Source: Microvelia longipes (Eukaryota; Arthropoda; Insecta; Hemiptera; Veliidae). From it: DNA of 64,000 nt. This document shows positions 1-12,690 of this stretch, in pieces. The notes beneath the pieces are model-generated. The model had not been told where the DNA came from. It made no database searches and saw only the letters and a program-made list of their open reading frames with translations. Position numbers and translations under genes: made by a program. The stretch covers positions 34,675,294-34,739,293 of the forward strand of contig JACMZG010001908.1 of the NCBI GenBank assembly GCA_018340805.1, read 5' to 3'. The stretch's first letter is position 1. Each line of letters begins with the position of its first letter.

Positions 1-201
1 AATTTATAACGTTAAACACTGGGAGTTGAAGTGATCAATATATCTGAAGGTTGACTTCAGTTCTACAACACTTCTTAAAAAAGGCATATATTTCAATCCA
101 TACATAATTATGGAGTACTACAAGAAAGATTTTCGCTTTAAATACAAGTAATTAAATTTCTTAGATGATAGTGAAGGATAGTTTTCCTCTCAGAAGCTTT
201 A

Positions 202-234
202 ATCTAAAATGGGGGTCTGCGGAGCTGTGAAGTT
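202..234 (+). repeat. Short dispersed repeat, partner at 53498-53530
   Basis: This 33-bp stretch (ATCTAAAATGGGGGTC then a purine-rich tail ending GAAGTT) matches 53498-53530 at 29 of 33 positions in the same orientation. The flanks show no clear similarity. It is probably the preserved part of an older dispersed repeat. Confidence 0.5.
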
Positions 235-1011
235 AGCACACAACATCAATGGTAATAACACCAAATCAGTGACGTCAACAATATTTTGATAAGAGAGTAA
301 TTAATAATTATCATATATAAGGTTGCATGTGTTTGAATATGTTAAAAAAATATTATAAGATTTTTATAAGACTATAGTTCGTAGGGCATAGAATTAACCA
401 TCCTACCCGCTTAGATTTTTAAAATTCATAATACATCCCTCTTTCCTTGACACTTCATATTTTCTTTCTTGTCTTTAAATCAGTACTAACATGTTATTTA
501 TTAAGTGCAGAAAGTTGTAGATATAAAACTAATAACTGTAAGTACTAAGAGTTGGAACGCCTCCAGATGATCTCATGTACTTGAGGCCCACACTCCTACC
601 CACTCTCGTCAGCGAAAAACTTGACGTTCTATACCAATTCGGGAAGATAATAATACATTTCTGGACATGTTTGCCAACGCCCATGTAATAGGAAGTACGT
701 TTACCTTGGTGCTTGCATTGAGATTTATTTTGGGTAAGGTTGTAAGTCTTTTTAAAGAGCAAACCTAAAAAAATACACGATTGTATAATGAATACAATTA
801 TAGATAGTTAAGACAATTATAGATACTCTAAAAACTTAAGTTAAAAAATAGTTAATTTAGTTGCTACAGCTTTGATTAATTATAACTTCTTGTATTTTTT
901 ATCCCTCTATATTCTTAGAGTATATTGTTCCTACCAAGTTAGTAAAATTTAAATGGAAATGGTTAGAGAGGTACAGGTTTCTGGAAGGGCTTCACTAAGT
1001 CCCTTCTTAGT

Positions 1012-1045
1012 TAGTTAGTTAACTAAAGACTTAGTTAACTAACTA
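1012..1045. repeat. Perfect 15-bp inverted repeat with 4-nt loop
   Basis: Arms 1012-1026 and 1031-1045 are exact reverse complements built of TTAG/CTAA units around the loop AGAC. It is a short hairpin, probably from slippage in a TTAG/CTAA-rich tract. No terminator role applies in a eukaryote. Confidence 0.7.
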
Positions 1046-1134
1046 CTTGACTCCTGATAGTGATTTAATACGAATACTAAAGGTTGCCAACAATCATACC
1101 AACGAATGACAATTTGCAACAATTTTCAATTTGT

Positions 1135-1832
1135 TTTTACTTTTCCTTATTTATTTACTTGTTTTCACAAATTTATCTGTGTATGTGAGTGTGTATGTCA
1201 TCATTGTAGCTCCCAGTGTATATATGCTAGGGAGTTGAAACTTAGTACAGAAATCAGTCTATAAATATAGTTGGGCTAACCGAAAAATAATTTTTTATGA
1301 CGTCGTTAACCCGCAATAATGACTCAGCTAAAATTTCGAAAAATAATTTAACAGGAAAATATGTTGCAATCAATTTGAGATGCATGTAACCATGTATAAG
1401 ACTAACGTATAAGCTACTTTTCATTCCATTATCAGCATTAGCTCAATTTGTATCAAATGACTTTTAAAAGTTTTTTAAAATATTGTAAAAACAGAAAATA
1501 TAATCCAATTAAGTTGCTCGTCGGCACAAGTATACCTTTACGTAATAAATAAGTACACGAAGTTTCGTTTCAATACAATATACATGTATATAAATGATTT
1601 TTCTTGTATCATAAAAGTTAAGCAGCATCGAGCGTGGTCAGTGTCTGGATAGTTGACCGCTGGGAATAAAAAGAATTTATTAACTAAATTCATTTACGTG
1701 TTACGGTAAAAATTTAACGACTCGTAAATTCTGAGGACGAAAGAAACGAGTCTGAAGTACGGTGGATGAGCGTAGCGAATCCGATGTGATGACGAAAAAT
1801 ACGGGTACAGGAACCACGTACCCGATTTTTTT
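1135..1832 (+). repeat. 5S-rRNA-like dispersed repeat, copy 1
   Basis: Long copy of the dominant repeat family. In order it shows the GTATGTGAGTGTGTATG tract, a GTAGCTCCCAGTG block, GTTGAAACTTAGTAC, a TGACGTC/TGACTCAGC module (1298-1328), the AATAAATAAGTACAC block, then a 5S-rRNA-like module (1617-1665: AAGCAGCATCGAGCGTGG, GGTCAGTGTCTGGATAG, TGACCGCTGGGA). The tail carries GAGGACGA, GATGAGCGTAGCGAATCC and GTACCCGATTTTTT. The 5S-like part corresponds to the internal promoter half of 5S rRNA (box A to box C). No open reading frame is evident, so it looks non-autonomous. Confidence 0.8.
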
Positions 1833-2149
1833 AAATAGTTAAGAGCAATACAATAACATATTTGTTTGATTTAAGAAAATAAAAAATAAATTATGTCAAA
1901 CCATCCACTATATTAAATTCCGTCATCCGAACAACCTCATAAGCGTCATTTTCATTATGAAAATTCGCTAAAAGACAAGCGGAATCTAAATAACGTCATT
2001 TTTATATGAAAATTCATTAAAATTCTGTATTTTACATTGGATTTGATGCTAAAAACAAGCAGCAATAGAGAATACTAAGTGCAATTTGTTTCTGGTATTG
2101 GTAAGTTTTACACTAGCTACTGTGACACGAAATCAAACGAATAAATAAC
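1833..2149. other. AT-rich spacer with degenerate repeat end
   Basis: This holds a weak copy of the terminal sequence seen in other repeats here (GAAAATTCGCTAAAAG near 1965, preceded by a CTCATAAGCGTCATTTTC block). No gene is visible. It ends at the left target duplication (TAAATAAC, 2142-2149) of the following MITE. Confidence 0.45.
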
Positions 2150-2535
2150 GGTACTTATTTACTTGGTTCCCAACATAAAGTTGGGACCCAAGTAAATATG
2201 GCGATATAAGGCAATTATTCACTTGGGTACCGACAATATATTTACTAAATTATATAAAAGAAATTATATAACAATCTTAATAGGGGATGTTGAAATGCAA
2301 AGGGGGTATTGTATGGGATTGAGAAGAAGGGAAAAAGAAAAGATTGATAATTAAGTAAATAAGATAATATAATGCGAAAGTACCCTTGGTTCCCAACATA
2401 AAATGGGGACCCAAGTAAGTGCCATCGAAACTGAGGGATTTTAATGGAATTTAGACAGACCTCCTAGTTCCTATACCCAAATCCACTAGATTTTATTCAG
2501 ATAAATTGAGGTTGGGAACCAAGTAAATAAGTGCC
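2150..2535. mobile_element. MITE with 25-bp terminal inverted repeats and 8-bp TSD
   Basis: A complete 386-bp element. The ends are GGTACTTATTTACTTGGTTC and the reverse complement of its partner, matching over 25 bp at 24 positions. It is flanked on both sides by the exact 8-bp duplication TAAATAAC (2142-2149 and 2536-2543). Near-terminal hairpins (TTCCCAACATAAAGTTGGGA, and a related one near 2388-2418) repeat the TIR core. An 8-bp duplication is typical of hAT and some other cut-and-paste superfamilies. No transposase is encoded, so movement would need an enzyme in trans. The superfamily is inferred from duplication length alone. Confidence 0.88.
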
Positions 2536-2543
2536 TAAATAAC

Positions 2544-3340
2544 ACCTTAAAAACATCTGACATGTAAGATCACACTTATTTAGTATGAATACGAGTAGAA
2601 TTACATAACTCACGTACCTGTAAAAACTTATTTTTAAATTAAATTAATCTAAGGTAAAAAATAAGAACTTTTTTCCCTTTTATCGTTACAAGAAATGCAT
2701 GTAAGTATGTAAATTAAACATTTCTTTTATAATCAATAATCTTATATTGTCTTTTAAAGCAGCATATTAATGTCACTATTTTATATTTAATTATTAGAAA
2801 ATGATGAAAATAAATACTATTATCTAGTAAATAATCCACATAATATATCCTTTAAATTATCATTAAAACGTGCTGACGTCTTGAGGATATGCAAAATACC
2901 TGTTGCATTGCTTCCTTCAATCTGCAAATCTAGGAAGTTGCGAAACTTCACCCTAGATGGCACTCTCAGGGTGACAAAAACTATTGAGTTCAAGGTGCCA
3001 ACGTTTTTCTGTATAAATGAAAAACAGAGAAATATAAGGGTATTATTATAAAAGCTAAGTATTATAAGATTACCCAATTACAAGCCGAGGACATTAATGT
3101 AAAGAAAAAGTCAGATACACGATTAACTTCCCTTTTTATATCCAGTACTATTTAGTTTACAACTGAGCATACAAATAAAACAATGGGTAGATTAGGAGTT
3201 AAACTATTCTAGATTACAGGAACAATAACATTTGCTAAACATAAAATAACCTTATTTTTCCTATTGAAATTCGTTAAAATAAACAAACAAAGTCACTTAA
3301 TTTTGCCGAAAATTCGCCAATTTGTTGCTGCTTCCCACAG
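2544..3340. other. AT-rich intergenic DNA, no gene seen
   Basis: Nothing recognisable. A minus-strand open frame of 85 codons (2820-3077) lacks any family motif and is treated as chance. The segment 2870-3005 is less AT-rich than its surroundings and could be an old repeat fragment. Confidence 0.4.
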
Positions 3341-3346
3341 TACATT

Positions 3347-3632
3347 TGCCAACTCGTATCGGAAGGGCGTCCCAGGCAGAACGCACTTTACAGGTCAAAT
3401 TTACCACACTAGTTAACAAACAGTGTAATGGCTGGAACCGGTCTCAATTTTTCGTAAATACCTTCCTGAACAAGGATCTGCAATTCTGCCGACTCGTATC
3501 GGATGGGTGTCCCAGGCAGAACCTTTGACCCCTAAAGTGCGTTCTGCTGGGACACCCACCCGACACGAGACTGCAGAATTGCAGATCCTTGTTCAGGAAG
3601 GTATTTACGAAAAATTGAGACCGCCATTAAAC
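3347..3632. repeat. Close inverted repeat (about 95-bp arms) plus tandem copy
   Basis: Arm 3427-3523 and arm 3534-3632 are near-perfect reverse complements separated by about 10 bp, centred on CCTTTGACCCC. Outside the left arm, a block starting CCAACTCGTATCGGAAGGG at 3347 repeats the block CCGACTCGTATCGGATGGG at 3488, both followed by TGTCCCAGGCAGAAC or a close variant. The stretch is clearly richer in GC than its neighbours. This looks like a foldback element or a recent inverted duplication. The 68-codon frame across it has no coding character. Confidence 0.8.
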
Positions 3633-3689
3633 TTTTTATTAACAAAACACCCCTGGGCTCTTGGTCTATATTAAATAAAAAATAAAAAA

Positions 3690-4090
3690 AAGAGACCGTC
3701 GGCTTTGTTTTTATTTGATGACAGTCCTATATCACTACTGCCATAATATAAGCAAATTTCAAATATAAATATAATCAAAAAACGTGATTTGTTTACATAT
3801 TATATCCAAGTCTAAGGTCTTATGACTTCAGATTCGCTTTGCTCGTCCTTAGAATTACTAGGCATTATTATTATTAGTGATTCGCCTTTATTATTTTTCG
3901 CCTATTAATTATAATAGGGATAACCTATAATTAACCTTATAGGTTAATTATAGCTTGGAAAAATAATACGGTAAAGAGGCATTCAATCAAATAATACGGG
4001 TTATACTTTTATATCACGATTGCATTTTAAACCCCTGAGATCAAACTTGGCTGCTTGGTTTTTATTAGTTTAGTTCTTAGGTAAGAATAT
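3690..4090. other. AT-rich DNA with weak TA-family fragment
   Basis: Around 3777-3800 the sequence AAAAAACGTGATTTGTTTAC matches a block found in the TA-core repeat family (compare 57670-57690), suggesting a degenerate fragment on the plus strand. A short internal palindrome of the ATAACCTATAATT/AATTATAGG type lies near 3920-3950. Otherwise nothing is visible. Confidence 0.4.
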
Positions 4091-4110
4091 TGGCACTATA
4101 CAATTGATGA

Positions 4111-4258
4111 TGAGGCACTAATGAGAAATTAAAAAAATCACTCCAGTTTACTTCATATTCTAACTATATTTCGTATCTACTCTCGATACATATTCATGTT
4201 ATAGTTAAACTATAAAGTAAACTGGAGTAATTTGTTTAATGTCTCATTAGTGTATCAT
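4111..4258. repeat. Foldback (MITE-like) inverted repeat
   Basis: Arms of about 43 bp (4111-4153 and 4216-4258) are imperfect reverse complements. Each contains CACTAATGAGA or CACTAATGAG near the outer edge and CTCCAGTTTACTT toward the centre, with a 62-bp spacer. No target duplication was certain. This is consistent with a short non-autonomous foldback element. Confidence 0.7.
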
Positions 4259-4312
4259 TTGATACTACCGAGTTTTGAAAAATATGAATAGTTGACACAA
4301 TATAATTCACAC
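4255..4312 (+). repeat. Dispersed repeat, partner near 51264-51312
   Basis: This shows the order GATACTACCG, then GAATA, then TTGACACAATA, as does 51270-51312, in the same orientation. It directly abuts the foldback at 4111-4258 and may belong to the same element. Confidence 0.5.
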
Positions 4313-5975
4313 TCTGACCTTCAATTAATTCCTTCAAGAATATAATATGAAGTATTTACCAGAGACGAGCGGGGCTCTGTTACCGCCATCAATGTCATGT
4401 CCCGAGTGGGACATGACATTATGTCAAGCCATCAATGATGACGAATGTCGAATGATGGAACAGTTCCAAGATGTAGCATTGCATTTTGCTTGTTACATTT
4501 CCTAGGTGTCTCTCGCACAATTATATCGTGCCTCATCATTAATTACATGGCAATCATGGAGACTAACAAAAATTCTAATATTAACGCAATATTTTATCAA
4601 TGTATCACATGGTATGAAAATTTAAATTTTATGCGATAAAACGTCATGATTTTGACACATGTAAACAAACTTTTTAATATAATTTTAGCTAACACACCAA
4701 GAAATTATACATCTTCGCTAAAGATGTAAATTTGTGTCCAACGTCAACTCGAACCGTCAAATGTTCGATTTTAACGTATTTTTAAATTTTTTATGATATA
4801 AATAGATTATCATAATCATAAAAATAACATCTTCCGGGCAGCACGACTACAACTAAAGTCTGATTTTTATTGTTTTAAAAGTCTAGCATGCACAATGGGC
4901 ACACACAAAACACACAAGCAATGATAAGATGAGTGTTTTTCAGAACATCATAAAATACCTGGATCGGATAATTATGGTGAAACCTGAGATTTGGATTAAT
5001 AGTGTGAATACAATACTTTCCTTATACCGACGGTACTAGGAGAGGAAAAGTAAAAATAAATAAATAAATAAAATAATAATTTTCATTTGCATTGACAATC
5101 GCCTAAAAATATAAAATTCCTAAAATAATAAATTCCTAAAAATTGATAATAAAGTACACAATAGGTTTTAATTTAGATAATTTAATAATATTAGAAGTAT
5201 TATACAATATTTTGAAACTATTATTGTTAAAATTTAACAATTAGTTTTCATAACTTTTATATCAAAGTTTAAAATATAATTTGATTTGACATTAAAGTTT
5301 GAAATCAAATCAAATTCACAGAGAAAGAGAGATTCACTTTATTCCATTTAAGGAAGAGAGAGTACGTTTTTTCGAGCACATTCAAGAAAATGAGAACTTA
5401 CAAATTTTATACGTCAATCATTAACATAAAATTGAATGTAAAGAACAAATTCTTCCTGCATGCCTTATGATTATTGTAAAACAATATCAGTATTAAAAGA
5501 AATCATCTATACTTGCACTAATACCTAATACATGATCTAAAAACTTGTAAAAAATATTGTAAAAGAAACTATAACATTTGATACTTTTGGTGCTTTGTAC
5601 TGTCAATTTGACTGGGAGTAGAAACTATAGTAAAAGTGTAAATTAAAGAGCTCGAAAATGTTAGTAACGTAGAGGAGCAGTAATAGATCCTTTTTTATAG
5701 AAGGTAAGCTCACTCAAAGAATATAGTAATCATAAGATTGATGTTCCTGGGATTTATTATTTTTGTACAATATAAGTATTAGTTTCGTAGCCAGTAAACA
5801 GAAGCGCTAGCATTATAATTAGGTAGTTCACTATACGAACTACGTGAATGAGCTTCTATCGTCTCTTTTAGCAAATGTTCCTGGCTTATGAACAGACTAA
5901 CATAGTCTGTAGAAAAACATAGTAGTATAATAGTAAAAAAATAGATAGACATATCTAAGTCGGATATATAGACAG
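4313..5975. other. AT-rich intergenic DNA, no gene seen
   Basis: No gene is recognised. A perfect short palindromic pair (ATGTCATGTCCC / GGGACATGACAT) sits at 4392-4420. Simple AATA repeats occur at 5055-5075. The short open frames here have no family features. Confidence 0.4.
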
Positions 5976-6076
5976 TTATATAATATATATATATATATAT
6001 ATTATATATAATCATATATATTATATTATAATATATATATAATATATTATATTATATATATATATATATATATATA
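5976..6076. repeat. (TA)n-rich tract
   Basis: About 100 bp of interrupted TA dinucleotides. Open frames running through it encode only alternating Ile-Tyr and are artefacts. Confidence 0.9.
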
Positions 6077-7084
6077 ACATTCCAAATAATGATAATAGGT
6101 TATGTTTTGGGTAAAGGGTGATGTAAGTCATTTATTTTGTCTACAAAAGCGGACTAAAATACATGATTTTAACTATAAAACGAGAGTTAAATAGTAACAT
6201 TCATTTGTTAAAATAACTAAGTTTAATACAACTGATAAGTAAAGAAATAACTTATTAAGTCAAAACGCGTTAGGCTAAAATTAATTAACAAAGTTATCTC
6301 TATAAATATTTTTTGTTGTTTAAAAAGTAAAAAAGTTAATAGAAAACATTTCACTAAAATTCATTAAGTTGTGTTTACTTTATCGGCACTGTAAATTAAA
6401 TTTTCCTCCCTAGAAAGTGAAAAATATAGAAGCCACATTAACAGGGGTTCTTAGGAAATTATTCAAGGATATGTATGATGTTATGTTCTATGAACGCTAG
6501 AATGAATGCTAGCTACTGTTGAATAAATTACAATGTAATTTAAGAATGATGAAATGGAATTTAGAAAATCAGAACTAGTCGATTTCAATATTAATACATG
6601 TATGTGTCTCCTTAATACTTCAGTGCCCTTAACTGATTCTCATCAGTTAATTTTAAGTTTTTAAGATAGTAATCAGATTTAATTAATTTTCCCCTACTTT
6701 AATTGAATTATATTTAGATGTTATTGTCACTCTTGTCAAACCACTAGCCGAATTGTCGGCTAGCAGTATTATAATGTGATAGCAGTATAAAGTATAAAAT
6801 ATTTATGGCTAATATTTTCTTTAGCCATAATAATTAATCATTTATAAATAATAATATTTTTTACTATTTATTATGTATTTATTATTATTATGTATGTATT
6901 ATTTATTATTGTTAATTTATTTATTATTGATTATTTATTATTATTATTTATTTAATATGTAATATATACAAAACAAATAATACAAAAAGAGCATAACAAC
7001 TAAAATAGAAAAAAAATATATAAATTAGTGAATATTACTGTCTATTTTTTAAAATAAAATTTAAATTAAAGTGGCAGAGACGGA
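6077..7084. other. AT-rich intergenic DNA with TTA/ATT low complexity
   Basis: No gene is seen. The interval 6836-6960 is low-complexity TTA/TTTA/ATT repeat. A short palindrome ACTAGCCGAATTGTCGGCTAG is near 6743-6763. Confidence 0.45.
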
Positions 7085-7670
7085 CAGCCAAAATGTAAAT
7101 AATGTCAGCCTCATGTTCCCTCAAAATAATGTCTCTGGCAAGCCTCAAAAGCTAATTAGTTTATCTCCCACGGTCTGTCAGCCTCATGTTAGCTCAAATG
7201 TCCCCCGCAAGACTCAAAGCTAATTAGTTTATCTCCCACGGTCTGTCACCTCATGTTAGCTCAAATGTCACCTGCAAGACTCAAAAGCTAATTAGTTTAT
7301 CTCCCACGGTCAGTCAGCCTCATGTTCCCTCAAAATAATGCCTCTGGCAAGTCTCAAAAGCTAATTAGTTCATCTCCTACGGTCTGTCAGCCTCATGTTC
7401 AAAATGTCCTCAATAATTAGTTTATCACCACGGTCTGTCAGCCTCAATGTTCCCTCAAAATAATGTCTTGGCAAGTCTCAAAAGCTAATTAGTTTATCAC
7501 CTACGGTCTGTCAGCCTCATGTTAGCTCAAAATGTCCCCTGCAAGTCTCGAAAGCTAATTAGTTTATCACCCACGGTCTGTCAGCCTCATGTTAGCTCAA
7601 AATGTCCCCTGCAAGCTTCAAAAACTAATTAGTTTATCTCCCACGGTCTGTCAGCCTCAAAAACTAATAA
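7085..7670 (+). repeat. Minisatellite of about 70 bp, eight units, two subtypes
   Basis: Eight tandem units, each with GCCTCATGTT, a variable middle, then AGCTAATTAGTTTATC and CCCACGGTCTGTCA. The period is about 67-72 bp, with one shortened unit near 7390-7435. Two subtypes alternate: one has TTCCCTCAAAATAATG followed by CTGGCAAG, the other TTAGCTCAAAATGTCCCC followed by TGCAAG. The array has no continuous reading frame. Confidence 0.9.
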
Positions 7671-8190
7671 GGTTTCCTCAATCCTCTGCCTTAAGAGAAA
7701 ACTTAAGCTGTAAAACTTTCTTTTATCTCTTGTAGCATAAATAACTATTAGCTACGCGTGCTTTGCTTAAGTGAAAGTTATTGTATCCTTAAAATAGCTC
7801 TCGTAGTTACAGATATTTTCGTAATAGAAACAGATTGCATCTCACAGTTTACAGTCATGCAATAATCTAATGTTCTTCCAATGATAAAAACAAAAATGAA
7901 TTCGTTTTATATTTTAATCAATCAAAAACCGTAAAGTATTTTGTGATGGTAATGATAAGCGTGATTTGTATACTTGAAACTTTAGAACATTTCGTTGTTT
8001 GTAAATATGTATAAAAACAAGATGCCAATCATGGAACAGCTTTCCTACCTTTTAACTTAAAATTATAGGAGCATATAATTTTGCCGTTTAAGCTATCGTG
8101 TTTTCAGGAAAAAAACAACCGTCATTTATATGATGAAAATTCGCTAAAGCACATTCATTAACATAAATATTCTAAAAACTGTGATAGCCA
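7671..8190. other. AT-rich spacer, no gene seen
   Basis: Nothing coding. Near 8130-8150 a GAAAATTCGCTAAAGC motif resembles the terminus of several repeats in this window. Confidence 0.4.
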
Positions 8191-8194
8191 TGAA

Positions 8195-10338
<2,144 letters not shown>

Positions 10339-10499
10339 GCTATTCGTCGTAAGACAAATATCATCCATTTTATTCCAAACGGTCGCCAATCCAGGTACTG
10401 ATTTTGCTCGATGCTTAACAATAGTGAACAAAAAAAGTAGATATACTAGCAATATTACGATTTTGAAAAAGCTAAGTGTCACTCGATGCAAATTTAATT

Positions 10500-10645
10500 A
10501 ATGCTGATAATGAGATGAAACTTGGCACATTTGTTAGTCTTATTTATGACTATAATTTTTTGAGTCAGTTAATGGCGTCATAGAGAAATATTTTCAAACT
10601 GTACAAATAGGCCCCAAAGATCGATTTTCGTATTAAGTTTTAGCA
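10500..10645 (-). repeat. 5S-rRNA-like repeat fragment (central part)
   Basis: Reverse orientation. Blocks shared with other copies are GCTGATAATGAGATGAAACTT, TTGAGTCAGTTAATGGCGTCA, and a GATCGATTTTCGTATTAAG block followed by CTCTATAGCATAAA. The 5S-like module and the tail are missing here. Confidence 0.6.
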
Positions 10646-11039
10646 CTCTATAGCATAAAAGTAATAAAAATCAAAACAGTTAACTAAAAAGTAGTTAGTA
10701 TGTGATTTCAAAACTTCATAGGTAATAAAAAGTAAATAAAGAATTAGTAGGGCAAATAAAGGGAAACAGGCCAATTAAAAAAGATTTTGGTAAGTGAGGA
10801 GAAATAAAGAAATTAGTTAAAGTGGACGGGACATTACGACCCATTGTATCTAAACGATATTTATATAAAAACTTGACTAATTTCTTTATCAACTATAATT
10901 GATAAAATAAAAATTCAGCATATGCTATGACTAAACTAACCGCAACTCTTGATATTTCATCGCGTGAAATGATATTTCTTCACGAAATCCATAAAATACA
11001 GTTCACCGTATTCCTAATAACTGTAATATTTATTTGACA
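10646..11039. other. AT-rich spacer, no gene seen
   Basis: Nothing coding. A GATATTTCATCGCGTGAAAT palindrome is near 10950-10970. Confidence 0.4.
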
Positions 11040-11059
11040 GTCACAAAACACAGCAATGA

Positions 11060-11260
11060 AAATCAAGATGTTAGAAATTTATAAGGTGATTCAATTCGAT
11101 TGAACAAACCAAACGCATCCGGATAATATAACCTGACTTTTCTTATGAATGACGTGTGACGTCATTGCAGGAATCGGTATATCGGCGGTTAACATTGAAA
11201 ATTTACTATTGATTCCTGCAATAACGTCAATTCTGGATTATAATTTAACATATCAAAAAA
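11060..11260 (+). repeat. Foldback repeat, partner (opposite strand) at 56400-56580
   Basis: An internal inverted repeat has one arm GTGACGTCATTGCAGGAATC (11156-11175) and a facing arm GATTCCTGCAATAACGTCAA (11211-11230). Upstream flanking sequence (AACAAACCAAACGCATCCGG, then AACCTGACTTTTCTTATGAA) reappears in reverse at 56460-56540. The two copies are therefore the same element inserted in opposite orientation. Confidence 0.75.
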
Positions 11261-11640
11261 ATTGATTTCATTCATAAAAACCCTCCAATTGAATAACCTT
11301 ATAAATTTTATCAGCTTGAGTGAAAATAATGTTTCCCTCTTACATTTTGTAAGAACCGTCAATACCCTATCTGCATCGTCGTTAGATAAGACGATAGATA
11401 CCATATTACATAAAAGCCACCATATTACATAAACTAACTACTACATAAGTATGTGTCCATTTAAAGATAAGCTAATAAGCAATGTTTTGGACATACCACT
11501 TATATCTTACTTTATTAACTTAACTAACTTAATTATTCTATCACGAGTACTTTAAGACTTTTATTTTTAAAAATAACAAATTATAATTTTCAAACAAACA
11601 TTTTTTTAATTACAAGAAATAATCGGGAATAGGCTACTTC
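11261..11640. other. AT-rich spacer, no gene seen
   Basis: No gene. A 71-codon minus-strand frame (11189-11404) overlaps the foldback and lacks any family signature. Confidence 0.4.
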
Positions 11641-11830
11641 GGGAATTTTTTATGACTGTATCAGCTACGCTTATTCTCACCACTTTAGAGTCGCAACGCT
11701 CGTCCTCAGAATATCAAAATTATGTCTTCGGGCTTTCGCGATCCGTCAAAAACTGTTGTTAATATACAAACTGTATTGAAATTAAACTTTGTATACTTGT
11801 TTATTACATGAACAAATACACAAAAGCCAA
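11641..11830 (-). repeat. 5S-rRNA-like repeat fragment (3' tail, minus strand)
   Basis: Reverse-strand tail blocks are visible: GCTACGCTTATTCTCACCAC, CAACGCTCGTCCTCAGAATA and the ACTTTGTATACTTGTTTATT block. The 5S-like module is absent from this fragment. Confidence 0.6.
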
Positions 11831-11854
11831 ATTTGAACCCATTAGGATAATTAC

Positions 11855-12690
11855 TTTTCCTCATTTATACCGTAGGAATATAGAAAAAGTATTGTTAACA
11901 AATTTAGTATTGGACTGTTAAGAAATATAATTCTAGGTGATTAATGAAGACTCCAGTCCTTTAAAATATTTTGTTTAATTTACATATAAATTAACAACAG
12001 ACGTTTCGCCTGGTGAAGCAAAGCATCTTTAGTGATAAACAATAGAAAAATATATCAAAATAAACAACCATCAACAAAAAAAACTAATTTAAAGGACTAA
12101 AGTCTTCATTAATCACCTATAATTTAAAAAGTATTGCGTTTGTGAAAAATCTAAAACCGGAATGTCACCGGAATTATCCGTTTCAGGTGTTCTTAAGGCC
12201 TCCTAAGTAGTTTTTGTCTGTCTGTATGTGTGTGTGTGTCTGTTATCATCGTAGCTCCTAATGTATTTATGCTAAAGAGTTGAAACATAGTACAAAAATC
12301 AAGTCTACCGCTTTAGTTGCGCTATGCGAAAATAATTTTTTTAGGACGTCATTAACCCGCAATAATGATTCAATATCAATAAATCATAAAACGCGGAAGT
12401 TTTATGATAGTGTTCAATTTTTCAAACAACTTTTAACTTTTAACTTTAAAAAAAAGTGTTAAAAATCGGAAAACGATCCAATTGAGTTAAATTTAGTAAA
12501 AATATACACCTTAACGTAATAAATAAGTACACTAAGTTTCCTTTCAATACAAGTATATCCATGATTTTTGTTCGATCATTCAAGCTAAGCAGCATTGAGC
12601 GTGATCAGGGCCTAGATAGGTGACCGCTGTGAATGAAACTGATACAATTACTATTTGAGGACGAGTAAAGCGAGTCATAGAAAAATATTT
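11855..12690 (+). repeat. 5S-rRNA-like repeat, copy 2, interrupted by a MITE
   Basis: The 5' hairpin-like start (TTTTCCTCATTTATACCGTA, 11867-11886) and AAAAGTATTGTT precede a 182-bp MITE (11936-12117). After the MITE the sequence AAAAGTATTGCG resumes, with CCGGAATTATCCGTTTCAGG, the GTCTGTCTGTATGTGTG tract, GTTGAAACATAGTAC and a degenerate TGACGTCA/TGACTCA module. The 5S-like module is at 12583-12633 (AGCAGCATTGAGCGTGATCA, AGATAGGTGACCGCTG) and the tail is GAGGACGAGTAAAGCGAGTC. A 60-codon frame inside is not considered coding. Confidence 0.75.
11936..12117. mobile_element. MITE, about 32-bp terminal inverted repeats, TA flanks
   Basis: The left end GGTGATTAATGAAGACTCCA and the right end (reverse complement GGTGATTAATGAAGACTTTA) match over roughly 30 bp. 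TA lies immediately outside both ends (11934-11935 and 12118-12119), as expected for Tc1/mariner-like insertion, though a longer duplication cannot be excluded. It encodes no protein. It appears inserted near the 5' end of a 5S-like repeat, so it is younger than that copy. Confidence 0.75.

Larger units (their letters stand above)
1..1090. other. AT-rich intergenic DNA, no gene seen
   Basis: No coding pattern is recognisable. A 77-codon open frame on the minus strand (529-762) has no family signature and is probably chance or an old repeat. The stretch contains a short dispersed repeat (202-234), an isolated CRE-like TGACGTCA at 270-277 and a small perfect hairpin at 1012-1045, listed separately where useful. 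Confidence 0.5.

Noticed and set aside
270..277. Isolated CRE-like TGACGTCA as a promoter element
   Set aside because: No gene or repeat module is nearby, and a single 8-bp match is weak evidence.
7085..7670. CRISPR-like array
   Set aside because: Units are contiguous repeats of about 70 bp without unique spacers, in clearly eukaryotic DNA.
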